DNA of 46,141 nucleotides from Betaproteobacteria bacterium HGW-Betaproteobacteria-14 (GCA_002840845.1 PHCS01000021.1:1-46141), one strand, 5' to 3'. Numbered from the stretch's first letter, positions 16,998-25,544 are shown. Notes: a model not told the origin generated them from the letters alone. Program-made: numbers and translations.

Positions 16998-18305
16998 CTA
17001 CGCCATCACGAAATCGCGCTTCAGGCCCAGCGTTTCCATGAACGAATCGACGCGATTCTGTGCGCGGCCGATGTCAAATTCGCGTTCGTCGCCCATGTTG
17101 CCTTCGTAGGTCATCACCGGGATGCCCGCAGCGGCCAGGCCGAGGCGGTTTTCCATGATGCCCATCGAGAGTCCTTCGCAGCCGCGGTTCATGTGGATCA
17201 TGACGCCGTCGACACCCCAGTGCTTGACGATGTACTTCATCATCTCGGTCTTCAGGTTGGGGTCGAAGAAGTGCTGCCATAGCGGCTTGGACAGGTTCCA
17301 GTCGGCGTAGAGGCGCAGCGCGGTGTCGCGGTCGTTGATCTCGATGCCCTTCTTCCAGGGCAGGGTGCGCGGCATCCAGCTGCCGTCCTCGCGCGTCTCC
17401 CAGGTGCCTTCCAGGCCGAAGGTATAGAGCGAGCCGATGGAGACGGCGCCGAATTCCTCCAGGTAGCGGAAGATCTTGAGGAAGGCCCAGGGCGGCTGTG
17501 TGTCGGACATGACGCGGCAGCGCTCGTTGGGCACGGCGGCGATGCCGCGGGCGACGCGGTCCTTCACCTCGTCGAGCAGCTCCTGGTAGAAGTCGGCGCA
17601 CCACTGCGAGGACTTGTGCAGCACCGCGAGGACGTAGAGCGAGTACATCGTCTTTTCGTCAAGCGGGGCGGGGCGGGTCTGGTTGAGCAGGCACACTTCT
17701 GCCCACAGCGAGGTGGCGCGCATCTCGTTCTTCACGGCGCGGATCAGCAGCTCGTCGTCGCACTTGCGTCCGGTGACCTTCTCGACGAACTCGATCGATT
17801 CGTGCAGCTGGTTGGTGACATAGCTCAGGCGCGATTCGTCGAGATCCTTGTAGGCGCCGACGCTGACGTCGACATAGAAGTCCGGCACGCCCTCGTACTT
17901 CGAGGCATGCTGGTACCACTTGGCGTGCGAGCAGCAGATCTGCGTCTGGAAGTTGAAGTCGGGCTTGGGGAACTCGCCGCCGTACAGGTACTTGTTGAGG
18001 TGCATGCCGCCCCAGTAGAGGCGCATGTAGGCGCACAGGTCGCGGGCGAAGCCGGCGGCCTCGGCGGCGTCCAGGCATTCCTTGGCGAACTTGCGGTCGA
18101 AGGCGATGCTCGCCCCGTAGGGCTCGCCGGTGAGCGGATGCACGTCATTTCCGAAGGCGGTCGGAATGGCGTCGAAGGACCAGCCGGCGGCGCCCCAGCG
18201 GATGCCGCCGTTTTCCTTGGCGCGTGCGTAGTTGATGTAGTACTGCTCGCGCAGTTCCTTGGCCTTCTTCCAGCACTTGAGCTGTTCGGTCGGATAGGTT
18301 TTCAT
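16998..18305 (-). CDS. Benzoyl-CoA reductase subunit B-like protein (BcrB/HgdB family), unpartnered
   Basis: A 435-residue protein matching class I benzoyl-CoA reductase subunit B in length and in motifs: [113 protein letters not shown] and [13 protein letters not shown]. Cys91, Cys124/Cys125 and Cys376 are in positions expected for [4Fe-4S] ligands, so the cluster site looks intact. The known enzyme is BcrABCD: B and C bind benzoyl-CoA and reduce its ring, while A and D hydrolyse ATP. None of C, A, D or a ferredoxin gene is in the window. A long palindrome with the local TetR operator motif lies about 105 bases upstream of its start. Confidence 0.9.
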   Translation of the reverse strand: MKTYPTEQLKCWKKAKELREQYYINYARAKENGGIRWGAAGWSFDAIPTAFGNDVHPLTGEPYGASIAFDRKFAKECLDAAEAAGFARDLCAYMRLYWGGMHLNKYLYGGEFPKPDFNFQTQICCSHAKWYQHASKYEGVPDFYVDVSVGAYKDLDESRLSYVTNQLHESIEFVEKVTGRKCDDELLIRAVKNEMRATSLWAEVCLLNQTRPAPLDEKTMYSLYVLAVLHKSSQWCADFYQELLDEVKDRVARGIAAVPNERCRVMSDTQPPWAFLKIFRYLEEFGAVSIGSLYTFGLEGTWETREDGSWMPRTLPWKKGIEINDRDTALRLYADWNLSKPLWQHFFDPNLKTEMMKYIVKHWGVDGVMIHMNRGCEGLSMGIMENRLGLAAAGIPVMTYEGNMGDEREFDIGRAQNRVDSFMETLGLKRDFVMA

Positions 18306-18410
18306 GTGCGTATTGCTCCTTTTGTCTTGTCAAAGGCGGAAGCGCTTCTCGTCCGGAGTCTGGATTGCTTGCATCTTAGGCAGGCTGCCGCTGCAACGGT
18401 TTGATGTGCG

Positions 18411-18442
18411 TCAAATATGAATGAACAATCATTCATATTTGA
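18411..18442. promoter_or_regulatory. TetR/FadR-type operator, extended perfect palindrome
   Basis: A 32-base perfect inverted repeat with 14-base arms (TCAAATATGAATGA) around ACAA. Its centre is TGAATGA-ACAA-TCATTCA (18418-18435), the same 18-base motif as in the other control regions of this cluster. It lies upstream of the bcrB-like gene and after the acyl-CoA dehydrogenase stop. The core matches the Bacillus subtilis FadR consensus (TGAATGA-N4-TCATTCA) as I remember it. Repression of the bcrB-like gene by the TetR protein at 24032 is inferred. Confidence 0.75.
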
Positions 18443-18477
18443 CGGCGAGGAACGTGAGTCGGATGCGGACATGCCGG

Positions 18478-19650
18478 TTACGGGTTTGCCTGGGAGTAGG
18501 CGGCGAGCGTCTGGCGGGCGATGATGAGCTGCTGAACCTCGGTCGCGCCCTCGTAGATGCGCAGCGCGCGGATCTCGCGGTACAGCTTCTCGACGGGGTG
18601 CCCGCTGACGACGCCAAGGCCGCCCCAGATTTGCACCGCCGCGTCGATGACCTGCTGCGCCGTCTCGGTCGCTGTCATCTTCGCCATCGCCGCCTCGCGG
18701 GTGACGTTGCGCCCCTGATCGCGCAGCCAGGCGGCGCGGTAGGTGAGGAGGGCGGCGGCGTCGATGCCGGTCGCCATCTGCGCAAGCTTGGACTGGGTGA
18801 TCTGGAAATCCGCCAGCGTCTGGCCGAACATCTTGCGCCTTGTCGCCCGGCTCAAGGCCTCGTCCAGTGCGCGCCGCGCGAAACCGAGGGCGGCCGCTGC
18901 CACGGAGGTGCGAAAGATGTCGAGGGTCTGCATGGCAACCTTGAAACCCTGGCCCGGTGCGCCTACGAGGCTGGCGCGGGGAACCCGGCAGCCGCTGAAG
19001 CGCAAGCGGGCCAGCGGATGCGGCGCGATGACCTCGATGCGCTCGGCGATCTCGAAGCCGGGCGTGTCGGCGTCGACGACGAATGCCGACAGCCCGCGCG
19101 ACCCTGCAGCCTCACCGGTGCGTGCAAACACGATATAGAAATCGGCGATGCCGCCGTTGGAAATCCAGGTCTTCTCGCCGTCTAGCACGTAGGCGTCCCC
19201 ATCGGCGCGCGCCGTGCATTCCATGGCCGCCACGTCGGAACCCGAACCCGGCTCGGACAGCGCAAAGGCGGCGATCGCTTCGCCGGCGGCGACCCGGGCC
19301 AGATAGCGCTGCTTCTGCTCCGGCGAACCGTGCAGGGTGAGGGCGCCCGAGCCCAGCCCCTGCATGGCGAAGGCGAAGTCGGCGAGGCCGGAGTGGCGCG
19401 CCAGCGTCTCGCGCAGCAGGCAGATGGCGCGCGTGTCGATGCTGTCGTACCGGCCGCCGCAGTCCTTGCCGCCGACGGCGTAGCGCAGCCAGCCGGCCTT
19501 GCCGAGCCGTGCGACCAGATCGCGGCAGGCCGAATCGGTGTCGCCATGGTGTGCAGAAGTGTTCTCCGATGCCCAGTCCTCCAGTTCCGCCCGGAGCTGA
19601 CGGTGGCTGTCGTCGAAGAAAGGCCAATCCAGATAGCTCTTGTCGCTCAT
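18478..19650 (-). CDS. Acyl-CoA dehydrogenase
   Basis: A 390-residue flavoenzyme of the acyl-CoA dehydrogenase fold. The FAD/substrate motif is [22 protein letters not shown] follows, and the C-terminal [19 protein letters not shown] carries the catalytic Glu. It would oxidise an acyl-CoA (aromatic-derived alicyclic or dicarboxylic) to the 2,3-enoyl-CoA, passing electrons to ETF. It lies 15 bases after the SDR gene, with GGGAAGAA before its ATG, so ligase, SDR and this gene form one operon. Confidence 0.92.
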   Translation of the reverse strand: MSDKSYLDWPFFDDSHRQLRAELEDWASENTSAHHGDTDSACRDLVARLGKAGWLRYAVGGKDCGGRYDSIDTRAICLLRETLARHSGLADFAFAMQGLGSGALTLHGSPEQKQRYLARVAAGEAIAAFALSEPGSGSDVAAMECTARADGDAYVLDGEKTWISNGGIADFYIVFARTGEAAGSRGLSAFVVDADTPGFEIAERIEVIAPHPLARLRFSGCRVPRASLVGAPGQGFKVAMQTLDIFRTSVAAAALGFARRALDEALSRATRRKMFGQTLADFQITQSKLAQMATGIDAAALLTYRAAWLRDQGRNVTREAAMAKMTATETAQQVIDAAVQIWGGLGVVSGHPVEKLYREIRALRIYEGATEVQQLIIARQTLAAYSQANP

Positions 19651-19665
19651 GGTTCTTCCCGATCC

Positions 19666-20451
19666 TTACATTGTTTCGCCGCCGCATACGGAGATCGCCT
19701 GCCCGGTGACGGCTTCCGATCCCGGCTGGCACAGCCAGAGCACGGCATTCGCGACCTCCAGCGGCTGGACGAGGCGGCCCTGCGGATTGTGCTTTACCAG
19801 TTCGGCCTCCGCCTCGGCAGCGGACCGCCCGGTTTTGGCCTGAATATTGGCCAAGGTATCCCGCACGATGTCGGTCTCAGTATAGCCGGGGCAGACGGCG
19901 TTGATCGTGACCGGCTTCCTCGCCAGTTCCAGGGCCAGCGCGCGGGTCAGGCCGAGCACCGCGTGCTTGGCCGCGCAATAGGCGGAGACGTAGGCGTAGC
20001 CCTTTAGCGAAGCGGTGCTGGCGATGTTCACGATGCGGCCCCAGCCCAGTTCGAGCATGCCCGGCAGGGCGGCGCGGATACCCAGATAGGTGCCGGTCAG
20101 ATTCACGTCCAGCATCCGCTGCCAGAGCGCAAGATCGGTCCTGGCGAATGGCGCGCTGGAGGCCTGGCCGGCGTTATTGACCAGAATGGCAATCGGCCCC
20201 ATTGCACTCGCGGCGGCGGCGAAGGCCGCGTCGACCGCTGCAGGATCGGCGATATCGACTGACTGGCAATGCACTTCGGTCAAGGCACGCAGCCCGGCTG
20301 CCTCGCGCTCTAGCGTTGGCAGCGTGCGGCCCATCAGCGTGATTCGTGCGCCCCGTTCGGCGAGACTCCGGGCGGCGGCCGCGCCGATGCCGCGGCCGCC
20401 GCCGGTGACGACGGCGTGTTTGTCCTGAAGCGAGTCGGCAGGTGCGCTCAT
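19666..20451 (-). CDS. Short-chain dehydrogenase/reductase (3-hydroxyacyl-CoA dehydrogenase type)
   Basis: A 261-residue classical SDR. The cofactor motif is VTGGGRGIGAAAA, followed by NNAGQAS, the catalytic Ser in NIASTASLKGY, and Tyr/Lys in SAYCAAKHA. It ends SVCGGETM. With a CoA ligase and acyl-CoA dehydrogenase on either side, oxidation of a 3-hydroxyacyl-CoA is the likely role. I recall a similar protein in 2-aminobenzoyl-CoA gene clusters, but that is from memory. Confidence 0.9.
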   Translation of the reverse strand: MSAPADSLQDKHAVVTGGGRGIGAAAARSLAERGARITLMGRTLPTLEREAAGLRALTEVHCQSVDIADPAAVDAAFAAAASAMGPIAILVNNAGQASSAPFARTDLALWQRMLDVNLTGTYLGIRAALPGMLELGWGRIVNIASTASLKGYAYVSAYCAAKHAVLGLTRALALELARKPVTINAVCPGYTETDIVRDTLANIQAKTGRSAAEAEAELVKHNPQGRLVQPLEVANAVLWLCQPGSEAVTGQAISVCGGETM

Positions 20452-20467
20452 TTCCGCAGGTTATGCG

Positions 20468-22021
20468 TCAGGTTGGCTGCTTGAGCATTTCGCGCAGGCG
20501 GTAGCGCTGCGTCTTGCCCGTCGCCGTCTGCGGCAGCTCGGTGACGAAACGGATGGTGCGCGGGCACTTGTAGATCGACAGCGTCGACTTGAAGGTCTGC
20601 AACAGCGCCTCCGTCAGCGCGGCCTGGTCCGCCTCCGCATCGCGCGGCACGGCGAAGAGCGCAATGCGCGTCAGGCCGTCCTCGTTGGGGAAGCCCACCA
20701 CGGCGGCGTCCAGCACGCCCGGAACGGTCAGGGCGCAGGCTTCGATCTCGGCCGGACTGACCCATTGGCCGGAGATCTTGAGCATGTCGTCGGAGCGGCC
20801 CATGTGGCACCAGCGGCCTTCCGCGTCGAACTGGAACATGTCGCCGGGGAAATACCAGCCGTCGCGCAAGGCGCGCGCCGTCAGTTCCGGCTGCTGCCAG
20901 TAGCCGATGAACTGGCACGAGGTGCGGATGGCGATCTGTCCGGCCCGGCCCGGCTCGGTGATGTCCTTGCCTTCTTCGTCCACGAGACGCACTTCCGCCC
21001 ATGAGACAGGCTTGCCCGAAGAGCCGCCCTTGGCATCGCCGGGCTGGTTGAACAGAAACAGGAACACCGTCTCGGAGGCACCGACGCCGTCGAGGATGGG
21101 TTTGCCGCACAGTTCGAGCCAGTCGTCGTAGAGCGATTCCGGCAGTTTTTCGCCGGCCGCCACGAAATGGCGGATGGCGCGAAACGCCGGATTCGCCGGC
21201 GCGCCCTCGCGCATCAGGTTGCGATACATGACCGGCGTGCTGAAGAGCACCGTCGGCTTGTGGCGCTCCACCGTCGAGATGATCAGCTTGGGATCCGGCC
21301 AGGCCGGCGAAAGAATGATCGTTGCGCCGCACTGCAGCCCGCCCATGAGCGAATGGCCCAGCGCGAAACCGAAGAAAATCTTCGACGTGGTGAACACGCG
21401 GTCTCCCGGCCGCACGCCGAGGTACTCGTGCTCGAGGCGGTCGGCGACCCGGGCGCTGCGATGAGGATGCATGACTGCCTTGGGCCTGCCGGTGGTGCCG
21501 GAGGAGTAGAGCCAGAAACCCACCTCCTCGGGATCCATGCGGGCGGATTCCAGTTGATCCGACTGGCCTTCGAGGAAATCCTGCAGCGACTTGAAGGGAG
21601 CTGCGGGGGCGTTGGCCCCGCCGTTGACGACGACCAGCGGCGGGTTCTCCAGATTCGCTGCGGCGCTTTCGTACAGATCGAGAAAATGCGCATCGACGAA
21701 GATGACCCGGCAGCCGCTGTCCTGGATGACGTAGAGCAGGTCGCGCGAGGCGAGCCGCACGCTGAGGGCGACGGCGACGGCGCCCATGCGCAAGGTGCCG
21801 AGATAGGCCGCCACCAGTTCGGACGAGTCGTCCATCAGGAACAGCACGCGGTCTCCACGCGCAACGCCCCGCGCGGCGAGTGCGTTGCCATAGCGGTTGG
21901 CCGCCGCATTCAGTTCCGCGAAGCTGACCGACCGGTTCTCGCACAATATGGCCGGCTGTTCGCCCAGGCCCTGCGCGAGCGGGCGGCCGATAATCTCGTC
22001 CGCTGCATTCATTGTCACCAT
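20468..22021 (-). CDS. Benzoate-CoA ligase family protein
   Basis: A 517-residue AMP-forming ligase. Its P-loop is WLYSSGTTGRPKAVMHPHRS, followed by FGFALGHSLMGGLQCGAT, DGVGASETVF, DGWYFPGDMF and the C-terminal catalytic Lys in TATGKTQRYRLREML. This motif set is that of benzoate-, hydroxybenzoate- and 2-aminobenzoate-CoA ligases. The start at 22021 is preceded by GAGGG; the open frame to 22195 would run through the operator region. It opens the leftward operon ligase-SDR-acyl-CoA dehydrogenase. The aryl acid used is not evident from sequence. Confidence 0.92.
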   Translation of the reverse strand: MVTMNAADEIIGRPLAQGLGEQPAILCENRSVSFAELNAAANRYGNALAARGVARGDRVLFLMDDSSELVAAYLGTLRMGAVAVALSVRLASRDLLYVIQDSGCRVIFVDAHFLDLYESAAANLENPPLVVVNGGANAPAAPFKSLQDFLEGQSDQLESARMDPEEVGFWLYSSGTTGRPKAVMHPHRSARVADRLEHEYLGVRPGDRVFTTSKIFFGFALGHSLMGGLQCGATIILSPAWPDPKLIISTVERHKPTVLFSTPVMYRNLMREGAPANPAFRAIRHFVAAGEKLPESLYDDWLELCGKPILDGVGASETVFLFLFNQPGDAKGGSSGKPVSWAEVRLVDEEGKDITEPGRAGQIAIRTSCQFIGYWQQPELTARALRDGWYFPGDMFQFDAEGRWCHMGRSDDMLKISGQWVSPAEIEACALTVPGVLDAAVVGFPNEDGLTRIALFAVPRDAEADQAALTEALLQTFKSTLSIYKCPRTIRFVTELPQTATGKTQRYRLREMLKQPT

Positions 22022-22104
22022 TGCTGAACCGCCCTCATATGTGAGTGTTTTTCCGCACGCCGTCGATGCCCCTTGTTGAGCGCCGCAACGTATCGCATGG
22101 GTAG

Positions 22105-22122
22105 TGATTGAACACTCATTCA
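22105..22122. promoter_or_regulatory. TetR/FadR-type operator over the leftward promoter
   Basis: TGATTGA-ACAC-TCATTCA differs from the perfect motif by one base. It covers the -10 box of the promoter reading toward the CoA ligase gene, so binding there would block transcription of the ligase operon. Confidence 0.7.
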
Positions 22123-22135
22123 TTTTGCTTGTCAA
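22107..22135 (-). promoter_or_regulatory. Promoter of the CoA ligase operon
   Basis: On the minus strand there is a consensus -35 box TTGACA (22135-22130) and a -10 box TTCAAT (22112-22107), 17 bases apart. The transcript would start about 80 bases before the ligase ATG. The -10 box lies inside the operator at 22105-22122. Confidence 0.65.
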
Positions 22136-22170
22136 GTCATCAGGAAGACTGCGGGCACGGCGCGCGGCGC

Positions 22171-22199
22171 TTGACAAGAATAAATGAATGAGCAATCAT
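22171..22199 (+). promoter_or_regulatory. Promoter of the SDR/crotonase operon
   Basis: A consensus -35 box TTGACA (22171-22176) and a -10 box AATCAT (22194-22199) are 17 bases apart and point toward the SDR gene at 22303. The -10 box lies within the perfect operator at 22185-22202. The design mirrors the divergent leftward promoter. Confidence 0.65.
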
Positions 22200-22202
22200 T
22201 CA
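22185..22202. promoter_or_regulatory. TetR/FadR-type operator over the rightward promoter
   Basis: TGAATGA-GCAA-TCATTCA is a perfect inverted repeat with seven-base arms, 80 bases from the similar site at 22105-22122. It overlaps the -10 box of the SDR promoter. Confidence 0.75.
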
Positions 22203-22302
22203 CCTAAGTTTGGATCGAACTATTTGGGTGGAAAGAGCGGTGATTCCCTGCCTGGGCAGACATGGCGAGGGGTTCGTCGGCAACTACGGGAGGCAGCGAA
22301 AC

Positions 22303-23049
22303 ATGCAACTGAAAGACAAGACAGCGGTGGTCACGGGCGCCGCATCCGGAATCGGGCGGGCGACTGCCGAGACGCTCGCGGCTGCGGGCGCCTTCGTGCT
22401 GCTGGGCGACATCGATGAACAGCGGGGCGGGGAGGCGGCACAGGCGCTGCGCGAGCGCGGCCTGGGCGCGGAGTTCATCCGCCTCGACGTCACCGATCTG
22501 GATTCCATCGCCGCATTCAAACAGCGTGCCTACGAACTGCGCGGCCACGTGGACGTGGTCGCCAACGTGGCCGGCTGGGGCAAGATTCAGCCGTTCATGG
22601 AGAATACGCCCGAGTTCTGGCGCAAGGTGATAGATCTGAACCTGCTCGGACCGATTGCGGTCTCGCATGCCTTTCTCGATAAGATGATCGAGCGCGGTTC
22701 CGGCAAGATCGTTGTCGTGGCGAGCGATGCCGGCCGGGTCGGCAGCATGGGGGAAACCGTCTATTCCGGCGCCAAGGGCGGCGCCATCGCCTTCTGCAAG
22801 TCGCTGGCGCGGGAAGTCGCACGCTACAACATCAATGTGAATTGCGTCTGCCCGGGCCCGACCGATACGCCGCTGCTGCGGGCCGTGCCGGAGAAGCACC
22901 AGGAAGCCTTCGTCAAGGCGACGCCGATGCGCCGCCTGGCCAAGCCCTCGGAGCTCGCCGATGCCGTTCTGTTTTTCGCCAGCGACCAGGCAAGCTTCGT
23001 CACGGGGCAGGTGCTCAGCGTGAGCGGCGGCCTGACTCTGGCAGGCTGA
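22303..23049 (+). CDS. Short-chain dehydrogenase, BadH-like
   Basis: A 248-residue SDR from ATG 22303 (GGGAGG upstream at about 22288-22293). Motifs are [14 protein letters not shown], a variant NVAGWG in place of [15 protein letters not shown], catalytic Tyr/Lys in [27 protein letters not shown] and the end [14 protein letters not shown]. The [15 protein letters not shown] and VLSVSGGLT segments resemble BadH, the 2-hydroxycyclohexanecarboxyl-CoA dehydrogenase of Rhodopseudomonas palustris. A role in oxidising an alicyclic hydroxyacyl-CoA is therefore plausible. It is divergent from the ligase operon. Confidence 0.88.
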   Translation: MQLKDKTAVVTGAASGIGRATAETLAAAGAFVLLGDIDEQRGGEAAQALRERGLGAEFIRLDVTDLDSIAAFKQRAYELRGHVDVVANVAGWGKIQPFMENTPEFWRKVIDLNLLGPIAVSHAFLDKMIERGSGKIVVVASDAGRVGSMGETVYSGAKGGAIAFCKSLAREVARYNINVNCVCPGPTDTPLLRAVPEKHQEAFVKATPMRRLAKPSELADAVLFFASDQASFVTGQVLSVSGGLTLAG

Positions 23050-23068
23050 TACCAATATTATTCAACAC

Positions 23069-23086
23069 GATGCGCCAGCGCGCATC
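23069..23086 (+). other. Hairpin between SDR and crotonase genes
   Basis: GATGCGC-CAGC-GCGCATC is a perfect seven-pair stem without a T-run after it. It sits just upstream of the AAGGAG ribosome site of the next gene. It may stabilise or process the mRNA, and it is not a typical terminator. Confidence 0.45.
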
Positions 23087-23108
23087 CCAACAGACCAAGG
23101 AGAATCGA

Positions 23109-23927
23109 ATGTACAAACTGAAAGCCGCAGAATGGCGGCCCGAGCACTTCAAGCTGGAGGTCGCCGACCGCGTCGCCACGATCACGTTGAACCGCCCGGA
23201 ACGCAAGAACCCGCTGACGTTCGAGAGCTATGCGGAATTGCGCGACACTTTCCATCGCTTCCAGTATGCCGAGGATGTGCGCGCCGTCGTCATCACCGGT
23301 GCAGGCGGCAACTTCTGCTCGGGCGGCGATGTGCATGAGATCATCGGCCCGCTCACCAAGATGAACATGAACGATCTGCTGGCATTCACCCGCATGACCG
23401 GCAACCTGGTGAAGGAAATGCGCACCTGCCCGCAGCCGATCATCGCGGCGGTGGATGGGGTGTGCGCCGGCGCCGGCGCGATCATTTCGATGGCTTCCGA
23501 CCTGCGCTATGCCACGCCGTCCGCGAAGACCGCGTTCCTCTTCGTCCGCGTCGGCCTGGCCGGTTGCGACATGGGCGCCTGCGCCATCCTGCCGCGCATC
23601 ATCGGCCAGGGGCGGGCTTCCGAACTGCTCTATACCGGCAATGCCATGAGCGCCGAACAGGGCCTGGCCTGGGGGTACTTCAACGACGTCGTGCCGGCCG
23701 AACAGCTGATGGAGAAGGCGCGCGGCCTGGCGGTCTCGCTGGCGGATGGACCGGCCTTCGCCCATGCCATGACCAAGAAATGCCTGCACCAGGAATGGAA
23801 CCAGACCATCGAGCAGGCGCTGGAGACCGAGGCCGAGGCACAGGCCATCTGCATGCAGACGCAGGACTTCACCCGCGCCTACAACGCCTTCGTCGCCAAG
23901 CAGAAGCCGAAGTTCGAGGGCGACTGA
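23109..23927 (+). CDS. Enoyl-CoA hydratase/isomerase family protein lacking the usual Glu pair
   Basis: A 272-residue crotonase-fold protein from ATG 23109 with AAGGAG upstream. Features are [20 protein letters not shown], the oxyanion segment [31 protein letters not shown], then [28 protein letters not shown]. Canonical hydratases have Glu in GGG(C/F)EL and in the PEIxLG motif; here those positions read GAGAIIS and FVRVGL, so both are missing by eye. It may catalyse a different crotonase-type reaction (isomerase, hydrolase or ring cleavage). I recall near relatives in 2-aminobenzoyl-CoA clusters. Confidence 0.9.
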   Translation: MYKLKAAEWRPEHFKLEVADRVATITLNRPERKNPLTFESYAELRDTFHRFQYAEDVRAVVITGAGGNFCSGGDVHEIIGPLTKMNMNDLLAFTRMTGNLVKEMRTCPQPIIAAVDGVCAGAGAIISMASDLRYATPSAKTAFLFVRVGLAGCDMGACAILPRIIGQGRASELLYTGNAMSAEQGLAWGYFNDVVPAEQLMEKARGLAVSLADGPAFAHAMTKKCLHQEWNQTIEQALETEAEAQAICMQTQDFTRAYNAFVAKQKPKFEGD

Positions 23928-23930
23928 CAA

Positions 23931-23968
23931 GGCATGCTGGCATGCTGACGGGCGACCGCCGGCATGCC
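23931..23968 (+). other. GGCATGC hairpin after the crotonase gene
   Basis: Two tandem GGCATGC units (23931-23937 and 23939-23945) can each pair with GCATGCC at 23962-23968. No T-run follows. It may end or attenuate readthrough into the tetR gene, but support is modest. Confidence 0.4.
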
Positions 23969-23991
23969 GCTGCTGTCTGGGGAATTGTGGC

Positions 23992-24009
23992 AGACTGAGC
24001 ACTCATTCA
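23992..24009. promoter_or_regulatory. TetR/FadR-type operator in front of its own regulator gene
   Basis: AGACTGA-GCAC-TCATTCA has a perfect right arm and five of seven matches in the left arm of TGAATGA-N4-TCATTCA. It lies 22 bases before the tetR ATG. The weaker match would suit autoregulation. Confidence 0.6.
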
Positions 24010-24031
24010 TATGTTCCATGGGAGAGAAGCG

Positions 24032-24781
24032 ATGAGTTCTGCCGGAGATGTTCAGGCGCTGGTGACGGATCCCAGGCTGGTGGAGGAGCGGCGCGGACAA
24101 ATCGTGCGTGCTGCGGTCAAGCTGTTCTCGGAGCAAGGCTACTACACGACCACGATCCAGCAGATTGCGCGCGAGGCGGGTGTCAGCACCGGTCTCATCT
24201 ACCAGTATTTCCGCGACAAGGACGACATCCTCTTCCTGACGCTGAAGCTGGTGCTGGACACCTACGAGCACGACATCCCGCCCCAGTTGGAAGGGGTCGA
24301 GAACCCCGTCGAGCGGCTCTGCATGGCGATATGGACCTACTGCCGCATTGTCGACGGCCTGCTCGATGCGACCGTGCTGGCCTACCGTTCGACGAAGTCC
24401 CTCCGGGCGGACCGGCGTGCGCTGGTCAAGGACGCGGAAATCCGCACCAACAGCCTGATCGAGGCGTGCCTGAGCGACAGCATCAAGGCCGGCCTGATGG
24501 CCAAGGTCAATACCTACCTGCTCGCCTACCAGATGGTCACCTTTGCCCATTCCTGGGCGCTGAAGAACTGGTCGCTGGGCGAACGCTATGCGCTTTCAAA
24601 TTATGTCTCCGAAGGCATCAAGCTGCTGGTCGAGCCTTTCCTGACCGTGAAGGGGCAGCGCGTCCTGGAAGAAATGCGCAAACGCACCCATTCCTTCGGT
24701 GCGCTCGAGGCGAGGCGCCCCGCGTCGAAGAAGGCGCCGGCAAGAAAGTCCGAAACGAAAAGCCGTAAAAAACAATCCTGA
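24032..24781 (+). CDS. TetR-family regulator, FadR(Bacillus)-like
   Basis: A 249-residue regulator from ATG 24032 (GGAG about 8 bases upstream). The N-terminal DNA-binding domain reads RRGQIVRAAVKLFSEQGYY, then TTTIQQIAREAGVSTGLIYQ and YFRDKDDILFL. The recognition helix region GVSTGLIYQYF resembles that of Bacillus FadR (GVADGTIYLYF). The ligand domain is helical, with a Lys/Arg-rich tail (RRPASKKAPARKSETKSRKK). The operators around it have the FadR-type core. Release by an acyl-CoA, probably an aryl- or alicyclic-CoA of the pathway, is inferred. Seven bases separate it from the next gene. Confidence 0.9.
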   Translation: MSSAGDVQALVTDPRLVEERRGQIVRAAVKLFSEQGYYTTTIQQIAREAGVSTGLIYQYFRDKDDILFLTLKLVLDTYEHDIPPQLEGVENPVERLCMAIWTYCRIVDGLLDATVLAYRSTKSLRADRRALVKDAEIRTNSLIEACLSDSIKAGLMAKVNTYLLAYQMVTFAHSWALKNWSLGERYALSNYVSEGIKLLVEPFLTVKGQRVLEEMRKRTHSFGALEARRPASKKAPARKSETKSRKKQS

Positions 24782-24788
24782 ACAAACC

Positions 24789-25544
24789 ATGATCAATCTG
24801 AGCATCGAGGGCGCCATAGCCAAGGCGACGCTGAATCGCCCCCCGGTCAATGCCATCAACGAGGAATGGGTGGCGCGCCTGGACGAGGTGCTCGCTGAAG
24901 TCGAGCGAAACGAAGCGGTCGGCGTGCTGTGGCTGCGCAGCAGCGAAAGGGTCTTTTGCGCCGGCGCCGACCTGGCCCTGATGCGCAGCATCTTCGACAG
25001 TGCCGCGGGACGCGAGCGCATGATCGAACTGACACGGCGCATGCAGGAGGTTTTCGCGCGTATGGAGGCGCTGCCCAAAGTGACGTTGGCCGAAATCGGC
25101 GGCCCGGCGATGGGCGGCGGCTTCGAACTGGCCCTGGCCTGTGACCTGCGCATCGTATCCGAGTCGGCACGCGTCGGCCTGCCCGAGGCACGACTCGGCC
25201 TGCTGCCGGCCGCCGGCGGCACGCAGCGCATGACCCGCATCTGCGGTGAAGCCGTTGCGAGACGGCTCATCCTGGGCGCCGAACTGGTCGGCGGGACCGA
25301 GGCAGTCGCCCTGGGGCTGGCCCAGTGGTCCGTGCCTCAAGATGGGATCGAGAAAGCGGCCGACACGCTGGCTAAACGCCTATCGGAACTTCCGCCGGCC
25401 ACCCTGGCTGCGAACAAGCGCTGCATCAATATCGCCGCGGCAGGCGGAGCCGACGGCTACGAAGCGGAGCTGGAAGGCAGTGCCATGCTGCTGGCAGCGC
25501 AAGAGACGAAGCGCCGGGTCGTCAAATTCCTGGAAAAAAGATAA
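24789..25544 (+). CDS. Enoyl-CoA hydratase
   Basis: A 251-residue crotonase-family protein. It starts MINLSIEGAIAKATLNRPPV, with the oxyanion motifs VFCAGADLALM and GGPAMGGGFELALACDLR. The catalytic Glu pair of hydratases is present (GGGFEL and LPEARLGLLPAAGGTQRM). It probably hydrates an enoyl-CoA in the local pathway. It follows tetR by seven bases and should be co-transcribed, so regulator and enzyme respond together. Confidence 0.9.
   Translation: MINLSIEGAIAKATLNRPPVNAINEEWVARLDEVLAEVERNEAVGVLWLRSSERVFCAGADLALMRSIFDSAAGRERMIELTRRMQEVFARMEALPKVTLAEIGGPAMGGGFELALACDLRIVSESARVGLPEARLGLLPAAGGTQRMTRICGEAVARRLILGAELVGGTEAVALGLAQWSVPQDGIEKAADTLAKRLSELPPATLAANKRCINIAAAGGADGYEAELEGSAMLLAAQETKRRVVKFLEKR

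Noticed and set aside
16998-18305. Reading the region as a 3-methylbenzoate (mbd) or benzoate (bzd/bcr) reductase cluster
   Set aside because: Those clusters carry all four reductase subunits and a ferredoxin; only a B-type subunit is present, and the operator motif is not the ATAC-N10-GTAT type I recall for MbdR.
24011-24031. Upstream ATG at 24011 as start of the FadR-like tetR gene
   Set aside because: It abuts the operator and has no ribosome site, while ATG 24032 is preceded by GGAG at proper distance.
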